Assembly (NCBI GenBank): GCA_020073705.1
Contig: JAIQES010000040.1
Coordinates: 1 to 41,596, forward strand
Origin: Terriglobia bacterium
GTDB lineage: Bacteria > Acidobacteriota > Terriglobia > Acidiferrales > UBA7541
Direction: 5' to 3'
DNA: 41,596 nucleotides
This document shows positions 28,075 to 34,868 of this stretch, piece by piece; the stretch's first letter is position 1, and every line of letters starts with the position of its first letter. A program made the translations under genes and the position numbers. The notes beneath the pieces are model-generated. The model saw nothing but the letters and a program-made list of their open reading frames with translations, had not been told where the DNA came from and did not search any database.

Positions 28075-28242
28075 GCCCAAGAAAACTCGGTCTCAAGGTA
28101 CTCGCTGATCATTGCTCCGGTGCCTGATGGGTAAGTCTAGGAACAGAGAATCCTGTAGGGGCGTGCGTGTGAATGCTCAGGGAAGAAAAAAACGCAAAAA
28201 ACACACGAATTGGTTTGTTCCTGAATAAAACACTAAAATTTT

Positions 28243-28263
28243 GGAGGCGGGGGAAGTTGGAAA
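28243..28263 (+). repeat. tmRNA-3'-end-like repeat, copy 1
   Basis: GGAGGCGGGGGAAGTTGGAA resembles the complement of the tmRNA 3' end at 34383-34402 (one fewer G, one extra A and G). It lies in an A+T-rich stretch in the 28075-28468 intergenic gap, which otherwise shows no gene. Proposed as a remnant attachment site marking the left end of an ssrA-associated island. Confidence 0.5.
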
Positions 28264-28468
28264 AACAAGGCGTGTTGAAAATAGATAAGTTATTGAAAAC
28301 AGGACACGCATGAAACGCACAGGACTCAGGAATTGCGTTTTTCACACACGCCACACACACACCTTTTGGTTCGCTGAGAACTGTTTGTTCCAAGGAAAGA
28401 ATAATCCCGCTCGAGACCTCAGCAGCAGTCGCGCGCGGGGCGACGATGAACGGGCTATGTCAGACCGA

Positions 28469-29077
28469 TTACCAAGCACCTGGGCCGGGCAAGGAGCGCG
28501 TGTGGTTGAACGTGTATTCGCCGAGCAGACGCTCACCGCCTGCTTCATCGAAGGTGACCAGACGCGCGATTATTTTGCTCGTAGGCATGGCCTTCGCGAA
28601 TGTGATCGACTCCTGGTAGGCAACGTTGCTTGCCCCGGACTGAACGGGAATGTCCGGCAGCCGGAGCTGTTCAACGCCAAGCTCATCACAGATGCAGAGA
28701 TCGACTCGTTTTGCCCCGCTCAAGTTTGCGGCTAGGCGCCCGATGAGAATGTCATCTTCGGCTGTCACAGTGCACTGGACGCCGCCTCCCGCCGGAGGAG
28801 CGTATTCACGGATACGCAAGCCTTCCTCTGCGGCACGTTTAAGAAATGCGTCGCTCACAACCATTCGCAAGGAGCCTTCACGCGCCAAGTTGCGGACTCC
28901 TTCGGCAAGAGCAATCACTTCGCGGAGCCGCTCCCCGCATTGGTCGCAGTTGAATAGGTGCTCTTCGATGGCTTCCTCTTCGGGTTTCGCCAGCGCGGCG
29001 GTCCAATAATCGGCGAGGACTGCCGCGTCAATGGGAGTCGAGCAGATCATTGGGTCACCGTCGTTTCTGATCCTCAT
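28469..29077 (-). CDS. zinc-finger anti-sigma-like protein
   Basis: 202 residues if started at ATG 29077, which overlaps the stop of the upstream sigma gene in an ATGA arrangement and implies coupling; ATG 29050 is an alternative. The N-terminal third has the zf-HC2 type motif His-x3-Cys-x2-Cys (EEHLFNCDQCGERL), characteristic of anti-sigma factors that hold ECF sigma factors. No transmembrane helix is seen, so it should be cytosolic. The C-terminal domain (about 95-202) is beta-rich and not recognised. Pairing with the ECF sigma gene makes the anti-sigma role likely; the signal is unknown. Confidence 0.78.
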   Translation of the reverse strand: MRIRNDGDPMICSTPIDAAVLADYWTAALAKPEEEAIEEHLFNCDQCGERLREVIALAEGVRNLAREGSLRMVVSDAFLKRAAEEGLRIREYAPPAGGGVQCTVTAEDDILIGRLAANLSGAKRVDLCICDELGVEQLRLPDIPVQSGASNVAYQESITFAKAMPTSKIIARLVTFDEAGGERLLGEYTFNHTRSLPGPGAW

Positions 29078-29619
29078 ACTGCAACACCCATGCACTCGCG
29101 CAGCTGGTGGATTGCCCGATGGCGAATCACCCGTATATTGGCTTCAGAAACACCCAGAAAACTCGCGACATCCGTGCCGGTCTGCTCGTCGTAAAAAGTC
29201 ATAACGATTACCGTGCGTTCGCGCTCTTTCAGATTCTGCACACAGCGTGTGAGCCGGTCATGGTCGAGGCGTGGTATCGTCGGCTGCACTGGCGTCAGTA
29301 GATCTGCCCCAAACTTTTTGACCAGGTGTTCTTTTCTTTGAGCGCCACGACGCAGGTCGAGTACCGTCATCCGGCACGTTCCCAGCACGAAGGATGCCAG
29401 CTTCTCTGGTTCACGCAGCCGGCCCGCCCGGAGAGCTTCGAGCGTCGTGATCAGAACTTGCTGCGTAAGGTCCTCCGCGGCGTGTTCGTCTCTCAAGTGG
29501 CGTAAACCATAGAGCCGAATACGCGGGGCCATCCGGCGGAACAACTCAGCTTCGGCTTCGCGGTCGTTTCCGGAACCGATTTGCCGCACTAACTCAGCAT
29601 CGCTCAGCTCAATGTCCAT
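29074..29619 (-). CDS. ECF-type RNA polymerase sigma factor
   Basis: 181 residues from ATG 29619 (GAGG 7 bp upstream; a GTG at 29625 is in frame). Region 2 (about 12-85) has ELFRRMAPRIRLYGLRHLRDEHAAEDLTQQVL, and region 4 (about 115-175) has the helix-turn-helix TFYDEQTGTDVASFLGVSEANIRVIRHRAIHQL. The spacing is that of ECF sigmas lacking region 3. The anti-sigma-like gene follows with a 4-bp overlap. A perfect 9+9 inverted repeat at 29633-29663 lies immediately upstream and is shared with the divergent dinB. Probable target promoters are the duplicated leaders at 29638 and 30326. Confidence 0.92.
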   Translation of the reverse strand: MDIELSDAELVRQIGSGNDREAEAELFRRMAPRIRLYGLRHLRDEHAAEDLTQQVLITTLEALRAGRLREPEKLASFVLGTCRMTVLDLRRGAQRKEHLVKKFGADLLTPVQPTIPRLDHDRLTRCVQNLKERERTVIVMTFYDEQTGTDVASFLGVSEANIRVIRHRAIHQLRECMGVAV

Positions 29620-29632
29620 AATCACACCTCTT

Positions 29633-29663
29633 ATGTGTAACGAAGAGGCTGCTCGTTACACAT
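29633..29663. promoter_or_regulatory. inverted repeat between sigma factor and dinB
   Basis: ATGTGTAAC (29633-29641) and GTTACACAT (29655-29663) form a perfect 9-bp inverted repeat with a 13-bp spacer, starting 14 bp upstream of the sigma start. The spacer and right arm recur at 30330-30351, where only the inner TGTAAC/GTTACA part of the left arm is kept. It could be an operator or paired sigma-recognition elements. Confidence 0.6.
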
Positions 29664-29722
29664 CCTGGTATCAAGAGCGGACAATTGTACACAAGGCGGT
29701 CCGCTCACGGACAAGAAGAACG
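29638..29722 (+). repeat. 85-bp duplicated leader, copy 1 (before dinB)
   Basis: Matches 30326-30410 at 74 of 85 positions by hand alignment, without gaps. It includes the GAGGCTGCTCGTTACACATCC block and a downstream GAGCGGAC/GTCCGCTC hairpin (29675-29706, loop 16). Copy 1 ends 1 bp before an ATG (29724), but the better-supported dinB start is 29751. Confidence 0.8.
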
Positions 29723-29750
29723 AATGTTTATCAAAACAAAGGAGCATTTC

Positions 29751-30248
29751 ATGGATCCCAAAGAAGCCAAGACTGTCGCTGAGTTCCTCGTAGCCGATTT
29801 CACGAACGAAATGCAGACGACCCTGCGCGTCATCCAGGCGGTTCCCAACAGCCATCTCGACTACCGGCCGGACTCGAAGTCCAAGACCGGTCTAGGGCTT
29901 GTCCGTCACATCACTCTTGAAGACGAATGGCTGCTGAACTGTATCGCGAACGGCGCATTCACGCCTCCGCCCGACGATTCTGACGCCTGCGGCATTATGA
30001 ACCCTGCCGACGCTGTCGCCCGTTACAAAGAAAAAGTTCCAGCTGCCCTTGACCGCGTACGCGCCATGTCAGGCGAGAAACTAGCCAGTATCATTGATAT
30101 GTTCGGCATGATCAAAGCGCCTGGGGTCAACTTTCTTGCGATTGCGACCAAGCATTCGGTCCACCACCGCGGCCAGCTCAGCACCTACCTGCGCCCGATG
30201 GGCGGTAAGGTTCCGGGGATTTACGGACCTTCCGCCGACACTCAGTAG
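29751..30248 (+). CDS. DinB-like four-helix protein
   Basis: 165 residues from ATG 29751, with AAAGGAG 7 bp upstream; ATG 29724 just after the repeat is in frame but has a poor ribosome site. The four-helix DinB/YfiT-like bundle shows its three metal-ligand histidines: LVRHITLEDEW near residue 50, then ATKHSVHHRGQL near 135-142. DinB-fold proteins bind a metal and many are thiol-dependent transferases (bacillithiol or mycothiol enzymes); most are uncharacterised. It is transcribed from the leader shared with the ECF sigma gene and is followed by a second copy of that leader and the MBL gene. Confidence 0.85.
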   Translation: MDPKEAKTVAEFLVADFTNEMQTTLRVIQAVPNSHLDYRPDSKSKTGLGLVRHITLEDEWLLNCIANGAFTPPPDDSDACGIMNPADAVARYKEKVPAALDRVRAMSGEKLASIIDMFGMIKAPGVNFLAIATKHSVHHRGQLSTYLRPMGGKVPGIYGPSADTQ

Positions 30249-30325
30249 CAGTGATACCGAACCGACTGAAGCGCGGATCGGCAGGGAGTAACGCAAACAG
30301 GTCGTCCAGAATTGCCATTTATCTG

Positions 30326-30410
30326 TAACGGGGAGGCTGCTCGTTACACATCCAAGTATCAAACGCGGACAATGGTCCACAAGGCGGCCCGCTCACAGAC
30401 AAGGAGAACG
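30326..30410 (+). repeat. 85-bp duplicated leader, copy 2 (before MBL gene)
   Basis: The second copy keeps CTGTAAC-N13-GTTAC, the CGGACAAT and ACAAGGCGG blocks and the ribosome-site end AAGGAGAACG. It stops 3 bp before the ATG at 30414, so here the repeat supplies the ribosome-binding site. It fills most of the gap between dinB and the MBL gene. Confidence 0.8.
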
Positions 30411-30413
30411 CAA

Positions 30414-31178
30414 ATGATTGCAAATAAAGAAACAGGCACACGTGTTGACGAGGTCGCGGCTGGAATCTATCGCATCTGCACGCCGCTGGACGTGATCCCT
30501 GGGGGATTCACCGTCAATTCATATCTGATTGCCGACGACGAACCCCTGTTGTTCCACACTGGATACCGGAAGATATTCCCGTTCACCCTGGAAGCCATCA
30601 GGAAGGTTGTGCCGGTCGAGAAGCTGTGCTGGATCGGTGGATCGCACTTTGAAGGCGACGAATTTGGCGCGCTGAACGACTTCTTGACAGCCGCGCCTGA
30701 AGCGACGCCGTTTGGCAGCGAAATCGGCGTACTGACATCCCTCAATGACTTTGCCTCTCGGCCCGCTCGCGGGTTGATAGATGGCGAGGAGTTTTCCATC
30801 GGTAGCCGCCGGATGAAGTGGTTCTACACGCCGCACGTTCCGCACGGCTGGGATTGCGGCATTCTGTTCGATTTGTCCACCAAGACGTTGCTCTGCGGGG
30901 ATCTGTTCACGCAACCGGGCGCGAACATGCCGCCCGTGACCGAATCGGAGGTGCTCACCGCAAGTGAAGCAATGCGCGCGATGATGGACTATTACGCGCA
31001 CGCGACGGGTACAGCAGCCATATTGGAGCGTTTAGCGGCTTTCCGTCCTTCGATGCTCGCCTGTCAACACGGGAGCGCTTATCGTGGTGACGGAGCCGCG
31101 CTGCTCCGCAAACTGTCCGCCACAATCGATAGGGAGAATAGCAAGGTGTCCGCAGCACCTTCTGCGATGACCGCGTAG
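30414..31178 (+). CDS. flavodiiron-type metallo-beta-lactamase-fold protein
   Basis: 254 residues from ATG 30414 (AAGGAG in the duplicated leader); the longer frame to 30312 reads through that leader. It has the MBL fold with a di-iron ligand pattern like flavodiiron proteins: His78-x-Glu80-x-Asp82 (SHFEGDE), His141 or His144 (TPHVPHGW), Asp163 (CGDLF) and His219 (CQHGS). True hydrolytic MBLs have HxHxDH instead. No flavodoxin domain follows, so it is a stand-alone oxygen-binding (ODP-like) protein that may sense O2 or NO or work with a separate flavoprotein. Expression probably follows the ECF sigma through the repeated leader. The 374-bp gap after it (31179-31552) holds a 7-bp inverted repeat (TGCAGTC/GACTGCA, 31434-31455) but no gene I can support. 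Confidence 0.85.
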   Translation: MIANKETGTRVDEVAAGIYRICTPLDVIPGGFTVNSYLIADDEPLLFHTGYRKIFPFTLEAIRKVVPVEKLCWIGGSHFEGDEFGALNDFLTAAPEATPFGSEIGVLTSLNDFASRPARGLIDGEEFSIGSRRMKWFYTPHVPHGWDCGILFDLSTKTLLCGDLFTQPGANMPPVTESEVLTASEAMRAMMDYYAHATGTAAILERLAAFRPSMLACQHGSAYRGDGAALLRKLSATIDRENSKVSAAPSAMTA

Positions 31179-31552
31179 GTAGCAGCCGAAGCAGATCGCG
31201 CACGGATCGTCGGCAAACCGAAAGTTTTCATCGAACGCCTTTGCCTTGCGTTTTTGTCCGAGGAATCTGAGCGTAGACACTTCCAAGAGGCGCTCAAAGT
31301 GAAGTCTTAAACGGAGCCAGACAGGACAGACCCTCCGTCGCAAAAACGGCTGAGGGCCTCACCGTCTGGACTGGCAGCATTATTTCCGGGCACGCCATCG
31401 CTCGGGAACAATCACCAGCTGCCGAAAAAGTCATGCAGTCAAGAAGCTGACTGCAGCGTTGTAAACTGAGGCGTTCAGGCGTATTTTACGCGTTGGCCGA
31501 AAGGTCAAAACCGAAATTCTGATTTCAACGCTTCCCCCAAAAGGAGTCTTCC

Positions 31553-32395
31553 ATGAACGCCGACACAGCCAAGACCTTAGCCAATCCAAACAAAGCGTTG
31601 TGGGAGAAAGGCGACTTTACCGAGATTGCCGCCTTCATGCGTCAATCTGGAGAAGCGATCGTTAAGTCTCTCGGGATAACGCCGCCGCTGCGGGTTTTGG
31701 ACCTCGGCTGCGGAGATGGCACTACGGCGATTCCTCTGGCCCTTTTGGGGGCTGAAGTTATTGGAATCGACATTGCCAGGAACCTCGTTGACGCTGGGAA
31801 TAAAAGAGCTGCGGAGCTGGGTCTCAAGCGACTGAAATTTCAAGAGGGAGATGCGTGCAACCTGCAAGGGGTCAGCGACCATTCGTTTGATTTGACCCTC
31901 TCCGTATTCGGCGCGATGTTCGCACCCAAGCCCTTTGACGTGGCGAAGGAGATGGTCCGGGTCACAAAACCAGGTGGTCGCATTGTGATGGGCAACTGGA
32001 TCCCAAACGATACAACTTCATTCGTGTCGCAACTGCTGAAAATAAGCTCGTCGTTTATGCCTCCGCCTCCAGAAGGCTTCGTCAGCCCAATGACCTGGGG
32101 CGTGGATACTCACATCATCGAACGTTTTGGTCAGGCCGGAGTGCCCAAGGAAAAGATATCCATGGTCAAGGACACCTACTCCTTTATATCGACCGACAAA
32201 AGCCCGGCACGTTTCATCGAGCTATTGGAACAATTCTATGGGCCGACAATGAACGCTTACGAAGCGGCTCAAAAGAGCGGAAAAGTGGAGGAACTCCACA
32301 GCCAGCTTTTGGAACTGGCGAAAGCACAAAACAAGAGCACGGACGGCAGCACTTCAATACCTGCTACCTTCTTGCGAGTGACTGTTTCTCTTTGA
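31553..32395 (+). CDS. class I SAM-dependent methyltransferase
   Basis: 280 residues from ATG 31553 with AAAAGGAG upstream. The Rossmann methyltransferase core has motif I VLDLGCGDGTTAIPLA (about residues 48-63), the acidic motif II residue in VIGIDIA, the DACNLQGV segment for the adenine site and the KPGGRIVMGNW strand. No target-specific domain is apparent, so the substrate (small molecule or quinone-like) is unknown. The C-terminal ~110 residues are helical. It is followed 23 bp later by a DinB-like gene on the same strand, a likely two-gene unit. Confidence 0.85.
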   Translation: MNADTAKTLANPNKALWEKGDFTEIAAFMRQSGEAIVKSLGITPPLRVLDLGCGDGTTAIPLALLGAEVIGIDIARNLVDAGNKRAAELGLKRLKFQEGDACNLQGVSDHSFDLTLSVFGAMFAPKPFDVAKEMVRVTKPGGRIVMGNWIPNDTTSFVSQLLKISSSFMPPPPEGFVSPMTWGVDTHIIERFGQAGVPKEKISMVKDTYSFISTDKSPARFIELLEQFYGPTMNAYEAAQKSGKVEELHSQLLELAKAQNKSTDGSTSIPATFLRVTVSL

Positions 32396-32418
32396 GGACG
32401 GAAGAAAGAGGAGCAACA

Positions 32419-32901
32419 ATGAACAACCGTTCTGAAGCTCTCGCCGCCCGTCTCGAGGCCGGCGCAAAAGCACTTGCCGCATTTGCCGCCGCACTTTCCG
32501 AGACGGAATGGCAGACGCGCGTTCCCAGGGACGGACGGAAGATCGGCGTGGTGGTGCATCACGTTGCCAGCGTGTACCCGATCGAGATCTACCTCGCGCA
32601 GTTGCTGGCTTCTGGCAAGCCAGTCACCGGGGTGGATTGGGACGCCGTCCACGCGATGAACCGGGACCACGCGAAAGAGAATGACGCCGTTACAAAGGAA
32701 GCCACGCTCGCCTTGCTGGCAAACAACAGTGCTGTGGCGGCAGCGGCAATACGTGCTCTCAGCGATGTAGAACTGGATCGCGCCGCGCCCGTGTCGCTCA
32801 ATAGCGATGCTCCGCTTACCTGCCAGTTCATGCTTGAGGATCATGCGGTGCGCCACAGTTACCACCACCTCGCTCGGATCCGAGCCGCGCTCGCCCATTA
32901 G
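32419..32901 (+). CDS. DinB-like protein, second copy type
   Basis: 160 residues from ATG 32419 (AGAGGAG upstream). Four-helix DinB fold with candidate metal histidines at VVHHVAS (about 45) and HAVRHSYHHLARI (about 145-153). It shows little similarity to the dinB product at 29751, so it is a paralogous family member and not a recent duplicate. It ends an island operon with the SAM methyltransferase. A function in thiol-linked detoxification is typical for parts of the family but not shown here. Confidence 0.8.
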   Translation: MNNRSEALAARLEAGAKALAAFAAALSETEWQTRVPRDGRKIGVVVHHVASVYPIEIYLAQLLASGKPVTGVDWDAVHAMNRDHAKENDAVTKEATLALLANNSAVAAAAIRALSDVELDRAAPVSLNSDAPLTCQFMLEDHAVRHSYHHLARIRAALAH

Positions 32902-33139
32902 CAGGTGGCACCTAACTTGCGTTCGCGCTGAAGGAGCGTGGGGTGACGGTATCGCACTCATGCTCCGGATCTGGTGCGAATAACAATCTGGTCCTCTACT
33001 GGGAACAACTGATGCTCAACTCCTGTGTTGTCGCCCATCCGGAAACTATCGGGGACCAGTACAGTGAAAAGTCCAGGGCGCGCCGGAAAAGCGCACTCCT
33101 AAAATTTATGTAACATACTGATTATAAATTAGTTATATA

Positions 33140-33157
33140 GAGGCGGGGGAGTTGGAA
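33140..33157 (+). repeat. tmRNA-3'-end-like repeat, copy 2
   Basis: GAGGCGGGGGAGTTGGAA matches the complement of the tmRNA 3' end (GAGGCGGGGGGAGTTGAA) with one G lost and one gained. It lies in the 381-bp, A+T-rich gap 32902-33282, followed by TATTGAAAACA (33169-33179), also found after copy 1 at 28290-28300. Confidence 0.6.
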
Positions 33158-33221
33158 TTAAGGATGGGTATTGAAAACAAAAAGTCATAAAAATCATTAA
33201 AGTTACGAAATGAGGGAAAAC

Positions 33222-33240
33222 TGGAACGTAACTGGAACAC
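33222..33240 (+). repeat. paired TGGAAC direct repeat
   Basis: TGGAAC at 33222 and TGGAACAC at 33233, 11 bp apart, to the right of repeat copy 2. The same pair with the same spacing lies at 34308-34326, suggesting integrase arm-type sites. Confidence 0.5.
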
Positions 33241-33282
33241 GGAATTGACCGCTTTTTGTTCGCCCCGTGATAGAATTCGCCG

Positions 33283-33741
33283 ATGGCATTCCTTGTCCCA
33301 ACAAAAGTTCCTATCCCTCCATCACCGCCTCCACCGTCGAAGGACATCCTCTGGAAGCAGTACGAGCTCCACATCGGACTATATAAGACGTACCTAGAGT
33401 TCGTCCTGAAATTCAATGTATTTTATTACGCCGCAACTGGCGCGATCATTTCGTATTACTTTGCGCACTCCGATATTCTGTGGATGAAATATTCCCTACT
33501 GTTCCCCGTTCTTATGAGCTTTGGTTTTGCGACCTTCTTTATCTACGGCGCATGCAAGATAGGGGTGGTTCGGGATGAGTTAGAGGCGATAGGCAGTAAA
33601 CTCGGATTTGATACTGTGCCAGAGTACTTGGTGCTCACGATATTCCTCATCATCTCGGCAACCCTGATGGTCATCGTTGCACTTTCTCTTCTTTTTATTA
33701 TGTCGCGCGTTCACCCTTCTGTTGCTTCTCCTCGACCCTAA
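33283..33741 (+). CDS. hypothetical membrane protein
   Basis: 152 residues, not recognised. A Pro-rich N-terminus (about 8-20) precedes a helical stretch, then hydrophobic segments at about 47-63, 70-90 and 120-142, so two or three membrane passes. Start ATG 33283 has no Shine-Dalgarno sequence; TAGAAT at 33271-33276 could be a -10 box giving an almost leaderless mRNA. It overlaps the convergent gene at 33738 by 4 bp. It is flanked by the tmRNA-like repeats at 33140 and 34267, so it is probably cargo of a small integrated element. Its A+T content is higher than that of the genes around it. Confidence 0.65.
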   Translation: MAFLVPTKVPIPPSPPPPSKDILWKQYELHIGLYKTYLEFVLKFNVFYYAATGAIISYYFAHSDILWMKYSLLFPVLMSFGFATFFIYGACKIGVVRDELEAIGSKLGFDTVPEYLVLTIFLIISATLMVIVALSLLFIMSRVHPSVASPRP

Positions 33742-34058
33742 AGCGTCTCAAAAAACTCCTCCGCTCTTTTTCCAGACACAAGACAGTCGATGAAACGGTG
33801 CCAGTAATTCAAATAATCCTTTGGCTCATCGCAAAAACATGGCTCGCCATCAGACGGGTCATTCGCATGAACTCCCCTTGCATGGGGAGAGTACTGCGTT
33901 TCTTCATTAGCCCACCCCATCGCTTTTCCGAGCGATTGCCAGAACAAATGATCGAGGAATAGACCTTCAGGCCACCGCGGTACTCCCTGATAGAATTTTG
34001 AAAAGTCCTCATAGCCGCCATCTTGTACCGCTTTTTCAATTACTCGTTCTATGGTCAT
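33738..34058 (-). CDS. hypothetical protein, island cargo
   Basis: 106 residues from ATG 34058, not recognised. It is acidic and aromatic-rich, with no membrane segment or known motif; Cys residues occur in EPCFCDEP and FIDCLV. No strong ribosome site is seen. It is convergent with the membrane protein (4-bp overlap of stop regions) inside the segment bounded by tmRNA-3'-like repeats. It could be a small immunity or accessory protein, but nothing in the sequence supports a specific role. Confidence 0.6.
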   Translation of the reverse strand: MTIERVIEKAVQDGGYEDFSKFYQGVPRWPEGLFLDHLFWQSLGKAMGWANEETQYSPHARGVHANDPSDGEPCFCDEPKDYLNYWHRFIDCLVSGKRAEEFFETL

Positions 34059-34266
34059 ATTTTTCGAGGGGATTTAGGATCCCTGAATGATGTGATTGAG
34101 TTTATGCCTTTGGGAAAACGGGAGTTTGGCTTCCGATTCCGCGCTCCTTAATAGGACCAAACTTACTCGTTAATCGGCGCGCCACTAATCACATCACACA
34201 AAGAACCTCCCCTTAATCAAACCACACCCGCAGAATTCCGCAAGTTCGCCCTGTGGATAGCGTTCT

Positions 34267-34278
34267 GGAGGCGGGGGA
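34267..34278 (+). repeat. tmRNA-3'-end-like repeat, copy 3
   Basis: GGAGGCGGGGGA, the shortest copy, merges into a GGGGGA-TTTCCCCC palindrome (34273-34287). It lies about 100 bp from the true tmRNA 3' end, in the 320-bp gap 34059-34378. The palindrome could also end tmRNA transcription on the minus strand. Confidence 0.5.
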
Positions 34279-34307
34279 TTTCCCCCGGCCTCCCGATGCG
34301 CTAGTAC

Positions 34308-34326
34308 TGGAACACAAGTGGAACAC
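34308..34326 (+). repeat. paired TGGAACAC direct repeat next to ssrA
   Basis: TGGAACAC at 34308-34315 and 34319-34326, 11 bp apart, matching the pair at 33222-33240. It lies 53 bp from the tmRNA 3' end. Confidence 0.55.
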
Positions 34327-34378
34327 GAAAAGGCAAACCTGCGCTAGTAAGCTGTTTACATACAGCCAGATAGAAGGT

Positions 34379-34737
34379 TGGTGGAGGCGGGGGGAGTTGA
34401 ACCCCCGTCCGAAAAGCGCTACGGCCCGAAGCCTACATGCTTAGCTCAATTCCGTTTGTTTCGCCAGTCGCGCTCAGAATGAGCAAGAAACGCGACCGGC
34501 TAGCCCGATTGGTTCTCACCGTCTCGCCCCGGACCGAGACTTGACGGCCAGCCTACAGTGTGACGCCTCTTGCCGGGCCCGTAGGCGAAGCCCGGGGAGA
34601 CGTAGCTACGCTAGTTTAAGCTAGGCAGCCAAAGCCAACGGTTGGTTGGCAGTTCTAGTTTTCCACCCGATTGCGGGCAGGTGGCGCCCGGCATGCCTTC
34701 GAGTCGCGACAGCTTCCGTCGAAACCGTGTCGCCCCC
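34379..34737 (-). ncRNA. ssrA: transfer-messenger RNA
   Basis: 359-nt tmRNA rescuing stalled ribosomes. The 5' end (34737) begins GGGGGCGACACGG and the 3' end reads CCCCCCGCCTCCACCA with CCA encoded (34379). The ends pair into the tRNA-Ala-like acceptor stem, with a T-arm around GGGTTCAACTCCC. The tag reading frame runs GCC AAC CAA CCG TTG GCT TTG GCT GCC TAG, giving ANQPLALAA, so the full tag is (A)ANQPLALAA, ending in the LAA degron read by ClpXP. A TAGAAT -10 box on the minus strand (34746-34751) sits 8 nt before the 5' end. The gene is divergent from nadA. Its 3' end is echoed by three repeats to the left, indicating use as an integration site. Confidence 0.96.
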
Positions 34738-34745
34738 TATCAATC

Positions 34746-34751
34746 ATTCTA
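34746..34751 (-). promoter_or_regulatory. -10 box of ssrA
   Basis: Minus-strand TAGAAT, 8 nt before the first G of tmRNA. A weak TTCGAT lies 18 bp further upstream as -35. Confidence 0.5.
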
Positions 34752-34800
34752 ACACTACGAAGGTTCAGAATCGAAAAGTTAACAGTGCAGAGGTGGCAGT

Positions 34801-34829
34801 TTGTGTCCCCTGGATGCGATGGTTATAAT
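34801..34829 (+). promoter_or_regulatory. sigma70-type promoter of nadA
   Basis: TTGTGT (34801-34806), 17 bp, then a perfect TATAAT (34824-34829). Predicted start near 34836 leaves a leader of about 33 nt before the nadA ATG. Confidence 0.6.
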
Positions 34830-34868
34830 AGAAAAGAGTCAAGACGAAGACGGATTCACGACAGCACA

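Noticed and set aside
29633-30410. Duplicated leader as the start of a CRISPR array
   Set aside because: Only two 85-bp copies separated by a gene, no spacers and no cas genes.
31200-31343. Minus-strand stretch reading FRFADDPCAICFG after the MBL gene
   Set aside because: No supporting start, no extended similarity; possibly an old remnant but unsupported.
28243-34278. GGAGGCGGGGG repeats as tRNA genes
   Set aside because: Only the acceptor/T-arm-like edge is present; no cloverleaf can be drawn at 28243, 33140 or 34267.
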